From assembly GCA_964057225.1 (NCBI GenBank), contig OZ059895.1, positions 22,764,688 through 22,828,687 on the forward strand: DNA of 64,000 bases, given 5' to 3'. The notes beneath the pieces are model-generated. The model was not told the DNA's origin, searched no databases, and saw nothing but the letters and a program-made list of their open reading frames with translations. The translations under genes were made by a program, and so were the position numbers. Positions 38,619 through 52,307 of the stretch are shown here, piece after piece (the first letter of the stretch is position 1; each line of letters opens with the position of its first letter). The stretch comes from Auanema rhodensis (taxonomy: Eukaryota; Nematoda; Chromadorea; Rhabditida; Rhabditidae).

Positions 38619-39320
38619 ACCCTGAAGAATTAATTTTTTCGTTGAATAACAATGTCCATCGTCTTTGCCTTGAAAAAAGGAATCTAAAAACATCTACTTT
38701 TTGCTAAATTATTTTGAAATTTTTCGAAAAAATTTTTGTCAAAATGTTTTTGGAAGCAATGTTGAGTGTACATGGAAACTCAACATACACTAATGCATCA
38801 TTTTTCAAACGATCATAACTAATTTTTGTATTAAGCGTTTCTCAATGTAGCATAGTGCATTCGATGCGGATTTTTAAGCTGCATCGATCTGTGTTATCAG
38901 ATTTGCGCTAGCTTAAAAATGCACCGAGATATCAACTGATATAAGTTCACACTTATATCCTCGATTTTCACCCTGAAGAATTAATTTTTTCGTTGAATAA
39001 CAATGTCCATCGTCTTTGCCTTGAAAAAAGAAATCTAAAAACATCTACTTTTTGCTAAATTATTTTGAAATTTTTCGAAAAAATTTTTGTCAAAATGTTT
39101 TTGGAAGCAATGTTGAGTGTACATGGAAACTCAACATACACTAATGCATCATTTTTCAAACGATCATAACTAATTTTTATATTAAGCGTTTCTCAATGTA
39201 GTATAGTGCATTCGATGCGGATTTTTAAGCTGCGTCGATCTGTGTTATCAGATTTGCGCTAGCTTAAAAATGCACCGAGATATCAACTGATATAAGTTCA
39301 CACTTAGATCCTCGATTTTC
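38268..39320 (+). repeat. 3-mer cassette F, copy 1
   Basis: Monomers 38268 (C22T, C61, G275T, A331C), 38619 (GG, T233C, G265A) and 38970 (G61, G210A, T338G) are the sixth to eighth types of HOR C. They now repeat three times in tandem. Its first monomer is also the last of the preceding 3-mer, so the duplications overlap. Confidence 0.85.
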
Positions 39321-40373
39321 ACCCTGAAGAATTAATTTTTTTGTTGAATAACAATGTCCATCGTCTTTGCCTTGAAAAAACAAATCTAAAAACATCTACT
39401 TTTTGCTAAATTATTTTGAAATTTTTCGAAAAAATTTTTGTCAAAATGTTTTTGGAAGCAATGTTGAGTGTACATGGAAACTCAACATACACTAATGCAT
39501 CATTTTTCAAACGATCATAACTAATTTTTGTATTAAGCGTTTCTCAATGTAGTATAGTGCATTCGATGCGGATTTTTAAGCTGCGTCGATCTGTTTTATC
39601 AGATTTGCGCTAGCTTAAAAATGCACCGAGATATCAACTGATATAAGTTCCCACTTATATCCTCGATTTTCACCCTGAAGAATTAATTTTTTCGTTGAAT
39701 AACAATGTCCATCGTCTTTGCCTTGAAAAAAGGAATCTAAAAACATCTACTTTTTGCTAAATTATTTTGAAATTTTTCGAAAAAATTTTTGTCAAAATGT
39801 TTTTGGAAGCAATGTTGAGTGTACATGGAAACTCAACATACACTAATGCATCATTTTTCAAACGATCATAACTAATTTTTGTATTAAGCGTTTCTCAATG
39901 TAGCATAGTGCATTCGATGCGGATTTTTAAGCTGCATCGATCTGTGTTATCAGATTTGCGCTAGCTTAAAAATGCACCTAGATATCAACTGATATAAGTT
40001 CACACTTATATCCTCGATTTTCACCCTGAAGAATTAATTTTTTCGTTGAATAACAATGTCCATCGTCTTTGCCTTGAAAAAAGAAATCTAAAAACATCTA
40101 CTTTTTGCTAAATTATTTTGAAATTTTTCGAAAAAATTTTTGTCAAAATGTTTTTGGAAGCAATGTTGAGTGTACATGGAAACTCAACATACACTAATGC
40201 ATCATTTTTCAAACGATCATAACTAATTTTTATATTAAGCGTTTCTCAATGTAGTATAGTGCATTCGATGCGGATTTTTAAGCTGCGTCGATCTGTGTTA
40301 TCAGATTTGCGCTAGCTTAAAAATGCACCGAGATATCAACTGATATAAGTTCACACTTAGATCCTCGATTTTC
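39321..40373 (+). repeat. 3-mer cassette F, copy 2
   Basis: Monomers 39321, 39672 and 40023 repeat the trio with period 1053 bp. The second monomer gains G308T (cacctag), which copy 1 lacks and copy 3 shares, so copies 2 and 3 are the most recent pair. Confidence 0.85.
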
Positions 40374-41426
40374 ACCCTGAAGAATTAATTTTTTTGTTGA
40401 ATAACAATGTCCATCGTCTTTGCCTTGAAAAAACAAATCTAAAAACATCTACTTTTTGCTAAATTATTTTGAAATTTTTCGAAAAAATTTTTGTCAAAAT
40501 GTTTTTGGAAGCAATGTTGAGTGTACATGGAAACTCAACATACACTAATGCATCATTTTTCAAACGATCATAACTAATTTTTGTATTAAGCGTTTCTCAA
40601 TGTAGTATAGTGCATTCGATGCGGATTTTTAAGCTGCGTCGATCTGTTTTATCAGATTTGCGCTAGCTTAAAAATGCACCGAGATATCAACTGATATAAG
40701 TTCCCACTTATATCCTCGATTTTCACCCTGAAGAATTAATTTTTTCGTTGAATAACAATGTCCATCGTCTTTGCCTTGAAAAAAGGAATCTAAAAACATC
40801 TACTTTTTGCTAAATTATTTTGAAATTTTTCGAAAAAATTTTTGTCAAAATGTTTTTGGAAGCAATGTTGAGTGTACATGGAAACTCAACATACACTAAT
40901 GCATCATTTTTCAAACGATCATAACTAATTTTTGTATTAAGCGTTTCTCAATGTAGCATAGTGCATTCGATGCGGATTTTTAAGCTGCATCGATCTGTGT
41001 TATCAGATTTGCGCTAGCTTAAAAATGCACCTAGATATCAACTGATATAAGTTCACACTTATATCCTCGATTTTCACCTTGAAGAATTAATTTTTTCGTT
41101 GAATAACAATGTCCATCGTCTTTGCCTTGAAAAAAGAAATCTAAAAACATCTACTTTTTGCTAAATTATTTTGAAATTTTTCGAAAAAATTTTTGTCAAA
41201 ATGTTTTTGGAAGCAATGTTGAGTGTACATGGAAACTCAACATACACTAATGCATCATTTTTCAAACGATCATAACTAATTTTTATATTAAGCGTTTCTC
41301 AATGTAGTATAGTGCATTCGATGCGGATTTTTAAGCTGCGTCGATCTGTGTTATCAGATTTGCGCTAGCTTAAAAATGCACCGAGATATCAACTGATATA
41401 AGTTCACACTTATATCCTCGATTTTC
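40374..41426 (+). repeat. 3-mer cassette F, copy 3
   Basis: Monomers 40374, 40725 and 41076 close the run. The third has C4T (ACCTTGAAG) and a tail without T338G. The ACCTTGAAG mark recurs at 43182 because this monomer is also the first of the following 6-mer. Confidence 0.85.
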
Positions 41427-43181
41427 ACCCTGAAGAATTAATTTTTTCGTTGAATAACAATGTCCATCGTCTTTGCCTTGAAAAAAGAAATCTAAAAACA
41501 TCTACTTTTTGCTAAATTATTTTGAAATTTTTCGAAAAAATTTTTGTCAAAATGTTTTTAGAAGCAATGTTGAGTGTACATAGAAACTCAACATACACTA
41601 ATGCATCATTTTTTAAACGATCATAACTAATTTTTGTATTAAGCGTTTCTCAATGTAGTATAGTGCATTCGATGCGGATTTTTAAGCTGCAATGATCTGT
41701 GTTATCAGATTTGCGCTAGCTTAAAAATGCACCGAGATATCAACTGATATAAGTTCACACTTATATCCTCGATTTTCACCCTGAAGAATTAATTTTTTCG
41801 TTGAATAACAATGTCCATCGTCTTTGCCTTGAATAAAGAAATCTAAAAACATCTACTTTTTGCTAAATTATTTTGAAATTTTTCGAAAAAATTTTTGTCA
41901 AAATGTTTTTGGAAGCAATGTTGAGTGTACATGGAAACTCAACATACACTAATGCATCATTTTTCAAACAATCATAACTAATTTTTGTATTAAGCGTTTC
42001 TCAATGTAGTATAGTGCATTCGATGCAGATTTTTAAGCTGCGTCGATCTGTGTTATCAGATTTGCGCTAGCTTAAAAATGCACCGAGATATCAACTGATA
42101 TATGTTCACACTTATATCCTCGATTTTCACCCTGAAGAATTAATTTTTTCGTTGAATAACAATGTCCATCGTCTTTGCCTTGAAAAAAGGAATCTAAAAA
42201 CATCTACTTTTTGCTAAATTATTTTGAAATTTTTCGAAAAAATTTTTGTCAAAATGTTTTTGGAAGCAATGTTGAGTGTACATGGAAACTCAACATACAC
42301 TAATGCATCATTTTTCAAACGATCATAACTAATTTTTGTATTAAGCAATTCTCAATGTAGTATAGTGCATTCGATGCGGATTTTTAAGCTGCGTCGATCT
42401 GTGTTATCAGATTTGCGCTAGCTTAAAAATGCACCGAGATATCAACTGATATATGTTCACACTTATATCCTCGATTTTCACCCTGAAGAATTAATTTTTT
42501 CGTTGAATAACAATGTTCATCGTCTTTGCCTTGAAAAAAGGAATCTAAAAACATCTACTTTTTGCTAAATTATTTTGAAATTTTTCGAAAAAATTTTTGT
42601 CAAAATGTTTTTGGAAGCAATGTTGAGTGTACATGGAAACTCAACATACACTAATGCATCATTTTTCAAACGATCATAACTAATTTTTGTATTAAGCGTT
42701 TCTCAATGTAGTATAGTGCATTCGATGCGGATTTTTAAGCTGCGTCGATCTGTGTTATCAGATTTGCGCTAGCTTAAAAATGCACCGAGATATCAACTGA
42801 TATAAGTTCACACTTAGATCCTCGATTTTCACCCTGAAGAATTAATTTTTTTGTTGAATAACAATGTCCATCGTCTTTGCCTTGAAAAAACAAATCTAAA
42901 AACATCTACTTTTTGCTAAATTATTTTGAAATTTTTCGAAAAAATTTTTGTCAAAATGTTTTTGGAAGCAATGTTGAGTGTACATGGAAACTCAACATAC
43001 ACTAATGCATCATTTTTCAAACGATCATAACTAATTTTTGTATTAAGCGTTTCTCAATGTAGTATAGTGCATTCGATGCGGATTTTTAAGCTGCGTCGAT
43101 CTGTTTTATCAGATTTGCGCTAGCTTAAAAATGCACCTAGATATCAACTGATATAAGTTCACACTTATATCCTCGATTTTC
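41076..43181 (+). repeat. 6-mer HOR, copy 1 (2106 bp)
   Basis: Monomers 41076, 41427, 41778, 42129, 42480 and 42831 consist of the ACCTTGAAG monomer, the four monomers of cassette D and a C22T/G275T/G308T monomer. The next copy starts at 43182 with the same ACCTTGAAG and the private tttttaaacg mark in its second monomer. Confidence 0.85.
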
Positions 43182-44936
43182 ACCTTGAAGAATTAATTTT
43201 TTCGTTGAATAACAATGTCCATCGTCTTTGCCTTGAAAAAAGAAATCTAAAAACATCTACTTTTTGCTAAATTATTTTGAAATTTTTCGAAAAAATTTTT
43301 GTCAAAATGTTTTTGGAAGCAATGTTGAGTGTACATGGAAACTCAACATACACTAATGCATCATTTTTCAAACGATCATAACTAATTTTTATATTAAGCG
43401 TTTCTCAATGTAGTATAGTGCATTCGATGCGGATTTTTAAGCTGCGTCGATCTGTGTTATCAGATTTGCGCTAGCTTAAAAATGCACCGAGATATCAACT
43501 GATATAAGTTCACACTTATATCCTCGATTTTCACCCTGAAGAATTAATTTTTTCGTTGAATAACAATGTCCATCGTCTTTGCCTTGAAAAAAGAAATCTA
43601 AAAACATCTACTTTTTGCTAAATTATTTTGAAATTTTTCGAAAAAATTTTTGTCAAAATGTTTTTAGAAGCAATGTTGAGTGTACATAGAAACTCAACAT
43701 ACACTAATGCATCATTTTTTAAACGATCATAACTAATTTTTGTATTAAGCGTTTCTCAATGTAGTATAGTGCATTCGATGCGGATTTTTAAGCTGCAATG
43801 ATCTGTGTTATCAGATTTGCGCTAGCTTAAAAATGCACCGAGATATCAACTGATATAAGTTCACACTTATATCCTCGATTTTCACCCTGAAGAATTAATT
43901 TTTTCGTTGAATAACAATGTCCATCGTCTTTGCCTTGAATAAAGAAATCTAAAAACATCTACTTTTTGCTAAATTATTTTGAAATTTTTCGAAAAAATTT
44001 TTGTCAAAATGTTTTTGGAAGCAATGTTGAGTGTACATGGAAACTCAACATACACTAATGCATCATTTTTCAAACAATCATAACTAATTTTTGTATTAAG
44101 CGTTTCTCAATGTAGTATAGTGCATTCGATGCAGATTTTTAAGCTGCGTCGATCTGTGTTATCAGATTTGCGCTAGCTTAAAAATGCACCGAGATATCAA
44201 CTGATATATGTTCACACTTATATCCTCGATTTTCACCCTGAAGAATTAATTTTTTCGTTGAATAACAATGTCCATCGTCTTTGCCTTGAAAAAAGGAATC
44301 TAAAAACATCTACTTTTTGCTAAATTATTTTGAAATTTTTCGAAAAAATTTTTGTCAAAATGTTTTTGGAAGCAATGTTGAGTGTACATGGAAACTCAAC
44401 ATACACTAATGCATCATTTTTCAAACGATCATAACTAATTTTTGTATTAAGCAATTCTCAATGTAGTATAGTGCATTCGATGCGGATTTTTAAGCTGCGT
44501 CGATCTGTGTTATCAGATTTGCGCTAGCTTAAAAATGCACCGAGATATCAACTGATATATGTTCACACTTATATCCTCGATTTTCACCCTGAAGAATTAA
44601 TTTTTTCGTTGAATAACAATGTTCATCGTCTTTGCCTTGAAAAAAGGAATCTAAAAACATCTACTTTTTGCTAAATTATTTTGAAATTTTTCGAAAAAAT
44701 TTTTGTCAAAATGTTTTTGGAAGCAATGTTGAGTGTACATGGAAACTCAACATACACTAATGCATCATTTTTCAAACGATCATAACTAATTTTTGTATTA
44801 AGCGTTTCTCAATGTAGTATAGTGCATTCGATGCGGATTTTTAAGCTGCGTCGATCTGTTTTATCAGATTTGCGCTAGCTTAAAAATGCACCGAGATATC
44901 AACTGATATATGTTCACACTTATATCCTCGATTTTC
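43182..44936 (+). repeat. 6-mer HOR, copy 2 (first five monomers)
   Basis: Monomers 43182, 43533, 43884, 44235 and 44586 repeat 41076-42830. The fifth has the C38T head but switches to G275T and A326T downstream, and cassette D then restarts at 44937. Cassette D therefore occurs twice in a row here. Confidence 0.83.
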
Positions 44937-46340
44937 ACCCTGAAGAATTAATTTTTTCGTTGAATAACAATGTCCATCGTCTTTGCCTTGAAAAAAGAAA
45001 TCTAAAAACATCTACTTTTTGCTAAATTATTTTGAAATTTTTCGAAAAAATTTTTGTCAAAATGTTTTTAGAAGCAATGTTGAGTGTACATAGAAACTCA
45101 ACATACACTAATGCATCATTTTTCAAACGATCATAACTAATTTTTGTATTAAGCGTTTCTCAATGTAGTATAATGCATTCGATGCGGATTTTTAAGCTGC
45201 AATGATCTGTGTAATCAGATTTGCGCTAGCTTAAAAATGCACCGAGATATCAACTGATATAAGTTCACACTTATATCCTCGATTTTCACCCTGAAGAATT
45301 AATTTTTTCGTTGAATAACAATGTCCATCGTCTTTGCCTTGAATAAAGAAATCTAAAAACATCTACTTTTTGCTAAATTATTTTGAAATTTTTCGAAAAA
45401 ATTTTTGTCAAAATGTTTTTGGAAGCAATGTTGAGTGTACATGGAAACTCAACATACACTAATGCATCATTTTTCAAACAATCATAACTAATTTTTGTAT
45501 TAAGCGTTTCTCAATGTAGTATAGTGCATTCGATGCAGATTTTTAAGCTGCGTCGATCTGTGTTATCAGATTTGCGCTAGCTTAAAAATGCACCGAGATA
45601 TCAACTGATATATGTTCACACTTATATCCTCGATTTTCACCCTGAAGAATTAATTTTTTCGTTGAATAACAATGTCCATCGTCTTTGCCTTGAAAAAAGG
45701 AATCTAAAAACATCTACTTTTTGCTAAATTATTTTGAAATTTTTCGAAAAAATTTTTGTCAAAATGTTTTTGGAAGCAATGTTGAGTGTACATGGAAACT
45801 CAACATACACTAATGCATCATTTTTCAAACGATCATAACTAATTTTTGTATTAAGCAATTCTCAATGTAGTATAGTGCATTCGATGCGGATTTTTAAGCT
45901 GCGTCGATCTGTGTTATCAGATTTGCGCTAGCTTAAAAATGCACCGAGATATCAACTGATATATGTTCACACTTATATCCTCGATTTTCACCCTGAAGAA
46001 TTAATTTTTTCGTTGAATAACAATGTTCATCGTCTTTGCCTTGAAAAAAGGAATCTAAAAACATCTACTTTTTGCTAAATTATTTTGAAATTTTTCGAAA
46101 AAATTTTTGTCAAAATGTTTTTGGAAGCAATGTTGAGTGTACATGGAAACTCAACATACACTAATGCATCATTTTTCAAACGATCATAACTAATTTTTGT
46201 ATTAAGCGTTTCTCAATGTAGTATAGTGCATTCGATGCGGATTTTTAAGCTGCGTCGATCTGTTTTATCAGATTTGCGCTAGCTTAAAAATGCACCGAGA
46301 TATCAACTGATATATGTTCACACTTATATCCTCGATTTTC
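44937..46340 (+). repeat. 4-mer cassette D, tandem copy
   Basis: Monomers 44937, 45288, 45639 and 45990 repeat 43533-44936 with period 1404 bp. The first has G237A (tataatgc) and gtgtaatc (p277), absent from 43533, and has TTCAAACG instead of TTTAAACG. The other three match closely, including T57 and AAGCAATT. Confidence 0.85.
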
Positions 46341-46691
46341 ACCCTGAAGAATTAATTTTTTCGTTGAATAACAATGTTCATCGTCTTTGCCTTGAAAAAA
46401 GGAATCTAAAAACATCTACTTTTTGCTAAATTATTTTGAAATTTTTCGAAAAAATTTTTGTCAAAATGTTTTTGGAAGCAATGTTGAGTGTACATGGAAA
46501 CTCAACATACACTAATGCATCATTTTTCAAACGATCATAACTAATTTTTGTATTAAGCGTTTCTCAATGTAGTATAGTGCATTCGATGCGGATTTTTAAG
46601 CTGCGTCGATCTGTTTTATCAGATTTGCGCTAGCTTAAAAATGCACCGAGATATCAACTGATATAAGTTCACACTTATATCCTCGATTTTC
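45990..46691 (+). repeat. Single-monomer tandem duplication
   Basis: Monomers 45990 and 46341 share C38T, GG and G275T and differ only at p326 (T, then A) by eye. This is the clearest case in the window of a duplication one monomer long. Confidence 0.75.
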
Positions 46692-47744
46692 ACCCTGAAG
46701 AATTAATTTTTTCGTTGAATAACAATGTCCATCGTCTTTGCCTTGAAAAAAGGAATCTAAAAACATCTACTTTTTGCTAAATTATTTTGAAATTTTTCGA
46801 AAAAATTTTTGTCAAAATGTTTTTGGAAGCAATGTTGAGTGTACATGGAAACTCAACATACACTAATGCATCATTTTTCAAACGATCATAACTAATTTTT
46901 GTATTAAGCGTTTCTCAATGTAGTATAGTGCATTCGATGCGGATTTTTAAGCTGCGTCGATCTGTGTTATCAGATTTGCGCTAGCTTAAAAATGCACCGA
47001 GATATCAACTGATATATGTTCACACTTATATCCTCGATTTTCACCCTGAAGAATTAATTTTTTCGTTGAATAACAATGTCCATCGTCTTTGCCTTGAAAA
47101 AAGAAATCTAAAAACATCTACTTTTTGCTAAATTATTTTGAAATTTTTCGAAAAAATTTTTGTCAAAATGTTTTTGGAAGCAATGTTGAGTGTACATGGA
47201 AACTCAACATACACTAATGCATCATTTTTCAAACGATCATAACTAATTTTTGTATTAAGCGTTTCTCAATGTAGTATAATGCATTCGATGCGGATTTTTA
47301 AGCTGCAATGATCTGTGTTATCAGATTTGCGCTAGCTTAAAAATGCACCGAGATATCAACTGATATATGTTCACACTTATCTCCTCAATTTTCACCCTGA
47401 AGAATTAATTTTTTCGTTGAATAACAATGTCCATCGTCTTTGCCTTGAAAAAAGGAATCTAAAAACATCTACTTTTTGCTAAATTATTTTGAAATTTTTC
47501 GAAAAAATTTTTGTCAAAATGTTTTTGGAAGCAATGTTGAGTGTACATGGAAACTCAACATACACTAATGCATCATTTTTCAAACGATCATAACTAATTT
47601 TTGTATTAAGCGTTTCTCAATGTAGTATAGTGCATTCGATGCGGATTTTTAAGCTGCGTCGTTCTGTGTTATCAGATTTGCGCTAGCTTAAAAATGCACC
47701 GAGATATCAACTGATATAAGTTCACACTTATATCCTCAATTTTC
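46341..47744 (+). repeat. Spacer block E, occurrence 1 (four monomers)
   Basis: Monomers 46341, 46692, 47043 and 47394 lie between two D cassettes. 47043 has G237A, CAATG, A339C and G345A, and 47394 has GG, A269T and G345A. The same sequence of marks appears at 49149-50201 and partly at 52659-53360. Confidence 0.78.
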
Positions 47745-49148
47745 ACCCTGAAGAATTAATTTTTTCGTTGAATAACAATGTCCATCGTCTTTGCCTTGAA
47801 AAAAGGAATCTAAAAACATCTACTTTTTGCTAAATTATTTTGAAATTTTTCGAAAAAATTTTTGTCAAAATGTTTTTGGAAGCAATGTTGAGTGTACATA
47901 GAAACTCAACATACACTAATGCATCATTTTTCAAACGATCATAACTAATTTTTGTATTAAGCGTTTCTCAATGTAGTATAGTGCATTCGATGCGGATTTT
48001 TAAGCTGCAATGATCTGTGTAATCAGATTTGCGCTAGCTTAAAAATGCACCGAGATATCAACTGATATAAGTTCACACTTATATCCTCGATTTTCACCCT
48101 GAAGAATTAATTTTTTCGTTGAATAACAATGTCCATCGTCTTTGCCTTGAATAAAGAAATCTAAAAACATCTACTTTTTGCTAAATTATTTTGAAATTTT
48201 TCGAAAAAATTTTTGTCAAAATGTTTTTGGAAGCAATGTTGAGTGTACATGGAAACTCAACATACACTAATGCATCATTTTTCAAACAATCATAACTAAT
48301 TTTTGTATTAAGCGTTCCTCAATGTAGTATAGTGCATTCGATGCAGATTTTTAAGCTGCGTCGATCTGTGTTATCAGATTTGCGCTAGCTTAAAAATGCA
48401 CCGAGATATCAACTGATATATGTTCACACTTATATCCTCGATTTTCACCCTGAAGAATTAATTTTTTCGTTGAATAACAATGTCCATCGTCTTTGCCTTG
48501 AAAAAAGGAATCTAAAAACATCTACTTTTTGCTAAATTATTTTGAAATTTTTCGAAAAAATTTTTGTCAAAATGTTTTTGGAAGCAATGTTGAGTGTACA
48601 TGGAAACTCAACATACACTAATGCATCATTTTTCAAACGATCATAACTAATTTTTGTATTAAGCAATTCTCAATGTAGTATAGTGCATTCGATGCGGATT
48701 TTTAAGCTGCGTCGATCTGTGTTATCAGATTTGCGCTAGCTTAAAAATGCACCGAGATATCAACTGATATATGTTCACACTTATATCTTCGATTTTCACC
48801 CTGAAGAATTAATTTTTTCGTTGAATAACAATGTTCATCGTCTTTGCCTTGAAAAAAGGAATCTAAAAACATCTACTTTTTGCTAAATTATTTTGAAATT
48901 TTTCGAAAAAATTTTTGTCAAAATGTTTTTGGAAGCAATGTTGAGTGTACATGGAAACTCAACATACACTAATGCATCATTTTTCAAACGATCATAACTA
49001 ATTTTTGTATTAAGCGTTTCTCAATGTAGTATAGTGCATTCGATGCGGATTTTTAAGCTGCGTCGATCTGTTTTATCAGATTTGCGCTAGCTTAAAAATG
49101 CACCGAGATATCAACTGATATAAGTTCACACTTATATCCTCGATTTTC
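47745..49148 (+). repeat. 4-mer cassette D, chimeric first monomer
   Basis: Monomers 47745, 48096, 48447 and 48798 follow cassette D order. The first has GG and lacks G134A but has G156A, CAATG and gtgtaatc, so an exchange lies between p134 and p156. Private changes are gcgttcctc near 48316 and ttatatcttcg near 48788. Confidence 0.8.
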
Positions 49149-50903
49149 ACCCTGAAGAATTAATTTTTTCGTTGAATAACAATGTCCATCGTCTTTGCCT
49201 TGAAAAAAGGAATCTAAAAACATCTACTTTTTGCTAAATTATTTTGAAATTTTTCGAAAAAATTTTTGTCAAAATGTTTTTGGAAGCAATGTTGAGTGTA
49301 CATGGAAACTCAACATACACTAATGCATCATTTTTCAAACGATCATAACTAATTTTTGTATTAAGCGTTTCTCAATGTAGTATAGTGCATTCGATGCGGA
49401 TTTTTAAGCTGCGTCGATCTGTGTTATCAGATTTGCGCTAGCTTAAAAATGCACCGAGATATCAACTGATATATGTTCACACTTATATCCTCGATTTTCA
49501 CCCTGAAGAATTAATTTTTTCGTTGAATAACAATGTCCATCGTCTTTGCCTTGAAAAAAGAAATCTAAAAACATCTACTTTTTGCTAAATTATTTTGAAA
49601 TTTTTCGAAAAAATTTTTGTCAAAATGTTTTTGGAAGCAATGTTGAGTGTACATGGAAACTCAACATACACTAATGCATCATTTTTCAAACGATCATAAC
49701 TAATTTTTGTATTAAGCGTTTCTCAATGTAGTATAATGCATTCGATGCGGATTTTTAAGCTGCAATGATCTGTGTTATCAGATTTGCGCTAGCTTAAAAA
49801 TGCACCGAGATATCAACTGATATATGTTCACACTTATCTCCTCAATTTTCACCCTGAAGAATTAATTTTTTCGTTGAATAACAATGTCCATCGTCTTTGC
49901 CTTGAAAAAAGGAATCTAAAAACATCTACTTTTTGCTAAATTATTTTGAAATTTTTCGAAAAAATTTTTGTCAAAATGTTTTTGGAAGCAATGTTGAGTG
50001 TACATGGAAACTCAACATACACTAATGCATCATTTTTCAAACGATCATAACTAATTTTTGTATTAAGCGTTTCTCAATGTAGTATAGTGCATTCGATGCG
50101 GATTTTTAAGCTGCGTCGTTCTGTGTTATCAGATTTGCGCTAGCTTAAAAATGCACCGAGATATCAACTGATATAAGTTCACACTTATATCCTCAATTTT
50201 CACCCTGAAGAATTAATTTTTTCGTTGAATAACAATGTCCATCGTCTTTGCCTTGAAAAAAGGAATCTAAAAACATCTACTTTTTGCTAAATTATTTTGA
50301 AATTTTTCGAAAAAATTTTTGTCAAAATGTTTTTGGAAGCAATGTTGAGTGTACATGGAAACTCAACATACACTAATGCATCATTTTTCAAACGATCATA
50401 ACTAATTTTTGTATTAAGCGTTTCTCAATGTAGTATAGTGCATTCGATGCAGATTTTTAAGCTGCGTCGTTCTGTGTTATCAGATTTGCGCTAGCTTAAA
50501 AATGCACCGAGATATCAACTGATATAAGTTCACACTTATATCCTCGATTTTCACCCTGAAGAATTAATTTTTTCGTTGAATAACAATGTCCATCGTCTTT
50601 GCCTTGAAAAAAGAAATCTAAAAACATCTACTTTTTGCTAAATTATTTTGAAATTTTTCGAAAAAATTTTTGTCAAAATGTTTTTGGAAGCAATGTTGAG
50701 TGTACATGGAAACTCAACATACACTAATGCATCATTTTTCAAACGATCATAACTAATTTTTGTATTAAGCGTTTCTCAATGTAGTATAGTGCATTCGATG
50801 CGGATTTTTAAGCTGCGTCGATCTGTGATATCAGATTTGCGCTAGCTTAAAAATGCACCGAGATATCAACTGATATAAGTTCACACTTATATCCTCGATT
50901 TTC
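49149..50903 (+). repeat. Spacer block E, occurrence 2 (five monomers)
   Basis: Monomers 49149, 49500 and 49851 repeat 46692-47744 with period 2457 bp (seven monomers). Two more follow: 50202 (G250A, A269T) and 50553 (gtgatatc). The last two equal the pair at 15453/15804, linking this zone to the 14-19 kb 8-mer. Confidence 0.8.
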
Positions 50904-52307
50904 ACCCTGAAGAATTAATTTTTTCGTTGAATAACAATGTCCATCGTCTTTGCCTTGAAAAAAGAAATCTAAAAACATCTACTTTTTGCTAAATTATTTT
51001 GAAATTTTTCGAAAAAATTTTTGTCAAAATGTTTTTAGAAGCAATGTTGAGTGTACATAGAAACTCAACATACACTAATGCATCATTTTTCAAACGATCA
51101 TAACTAATTTTTGTATTAAGCGTTTCTCAATGTAGTATGGTGCATTCGATGCGGATTTTTAAGCTGCAATGATCTGTGTTATCAGATTTGCGCTAGCTTA
51201 AAAATGCACCGAGATATCAACTGATATAAGTTCACACTTATATCCTCGATTTTCACCCTGAAGAATTAATTTTTTCGTTGAATAACAATGTCCATCGTCT
51301 TTGCCTTGAATAAAGAAATCTAAAAACATCTACTTTTTGCTAAATTATTTTGAAATTTTTCGAAAAAATTTTTGTCAAAATGTTTTTGGAAGCAATGTTG
51401 AGTGTACATGGAAACTCAACATACACTAATGCATCATTTTTCAAACAATCATAACTAATTTTTGTATTAAGCGTTTCTCAATGTAGTATAGTGCATTCGA
51501 TGCAGATTTTTAAGCTGCGTCGATCTGTGTTATCAGATTTGCGCTAGCTTAAAAATGCACCGAGATATCAACTGATATATGTTCACACTTATATCCTCGA
51601 TTTTCACCCTGAAGAATTAATTTTTTCGTTGAATAACAATGTCCATCGTCTTTGCCTTGAAAAAAGGAATCTAAAAACATCTACTTTTTGCTAAATTATT
51701 TTGAAATTTTTCGAAAAAATTTTTGTCAAAATGTTTTTGGAAGCAATGTTGAGTGTACATGGAAACTCAACATACACTAATGCATCATTTTTCAAACGAT
51801 CATAACTAATTTTTGTATTAAGCAATTCTCAATGTAGTATAGTGCATTCGATGCGGATTTTTAAGCTGCGTCGATCTGTGTTATCAGATTTGCGCTAGCT
51901 TAAAAATGCACCGAGATATCAACTGATATATGTTCACACTTATATCCTCGATTTTCACCCTGAAGAATTAATTTTTTCGTTGAATAACAATGTTCATCGT
52001 CTTTGCCTTGAAAAAAGGAATCTAAAAACATCTACTTTTTGCTAAATTATTTTGAAATTTTTCGAAAAAATTTTTGTCAAAATGTTTTTGGAAGCAATGT
52101 TGAGTGTACATGGAAACTCAACATACACTAATGCATCATTTTTCAAACGATCATAACTAATTTTTGTATTAAGCGTTTCTCAATGTAGTATAGTGCATTC
52201 GATGCGGATTTTTAAGCTGCGTCGATCTGTGTTATCAGATTTGCGCTAGCTTAAAAATGCACCGAGATATCAACTGATATAAGTTCACACTTATATCCTC
52301 GATTTTC
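50904..52307 (+). repeat. 4-mer cassette D, last occurrence
   Basis: Monomers 50904, 51255, 51606 and 51957 carry G134A/G156A, T57 with G193A and G250A, AAGCAATT, and C38T. The first has a private tatggtgc near 51138. The fourth ends with ordinary G275 and p326 A. Confidence 0.83.
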
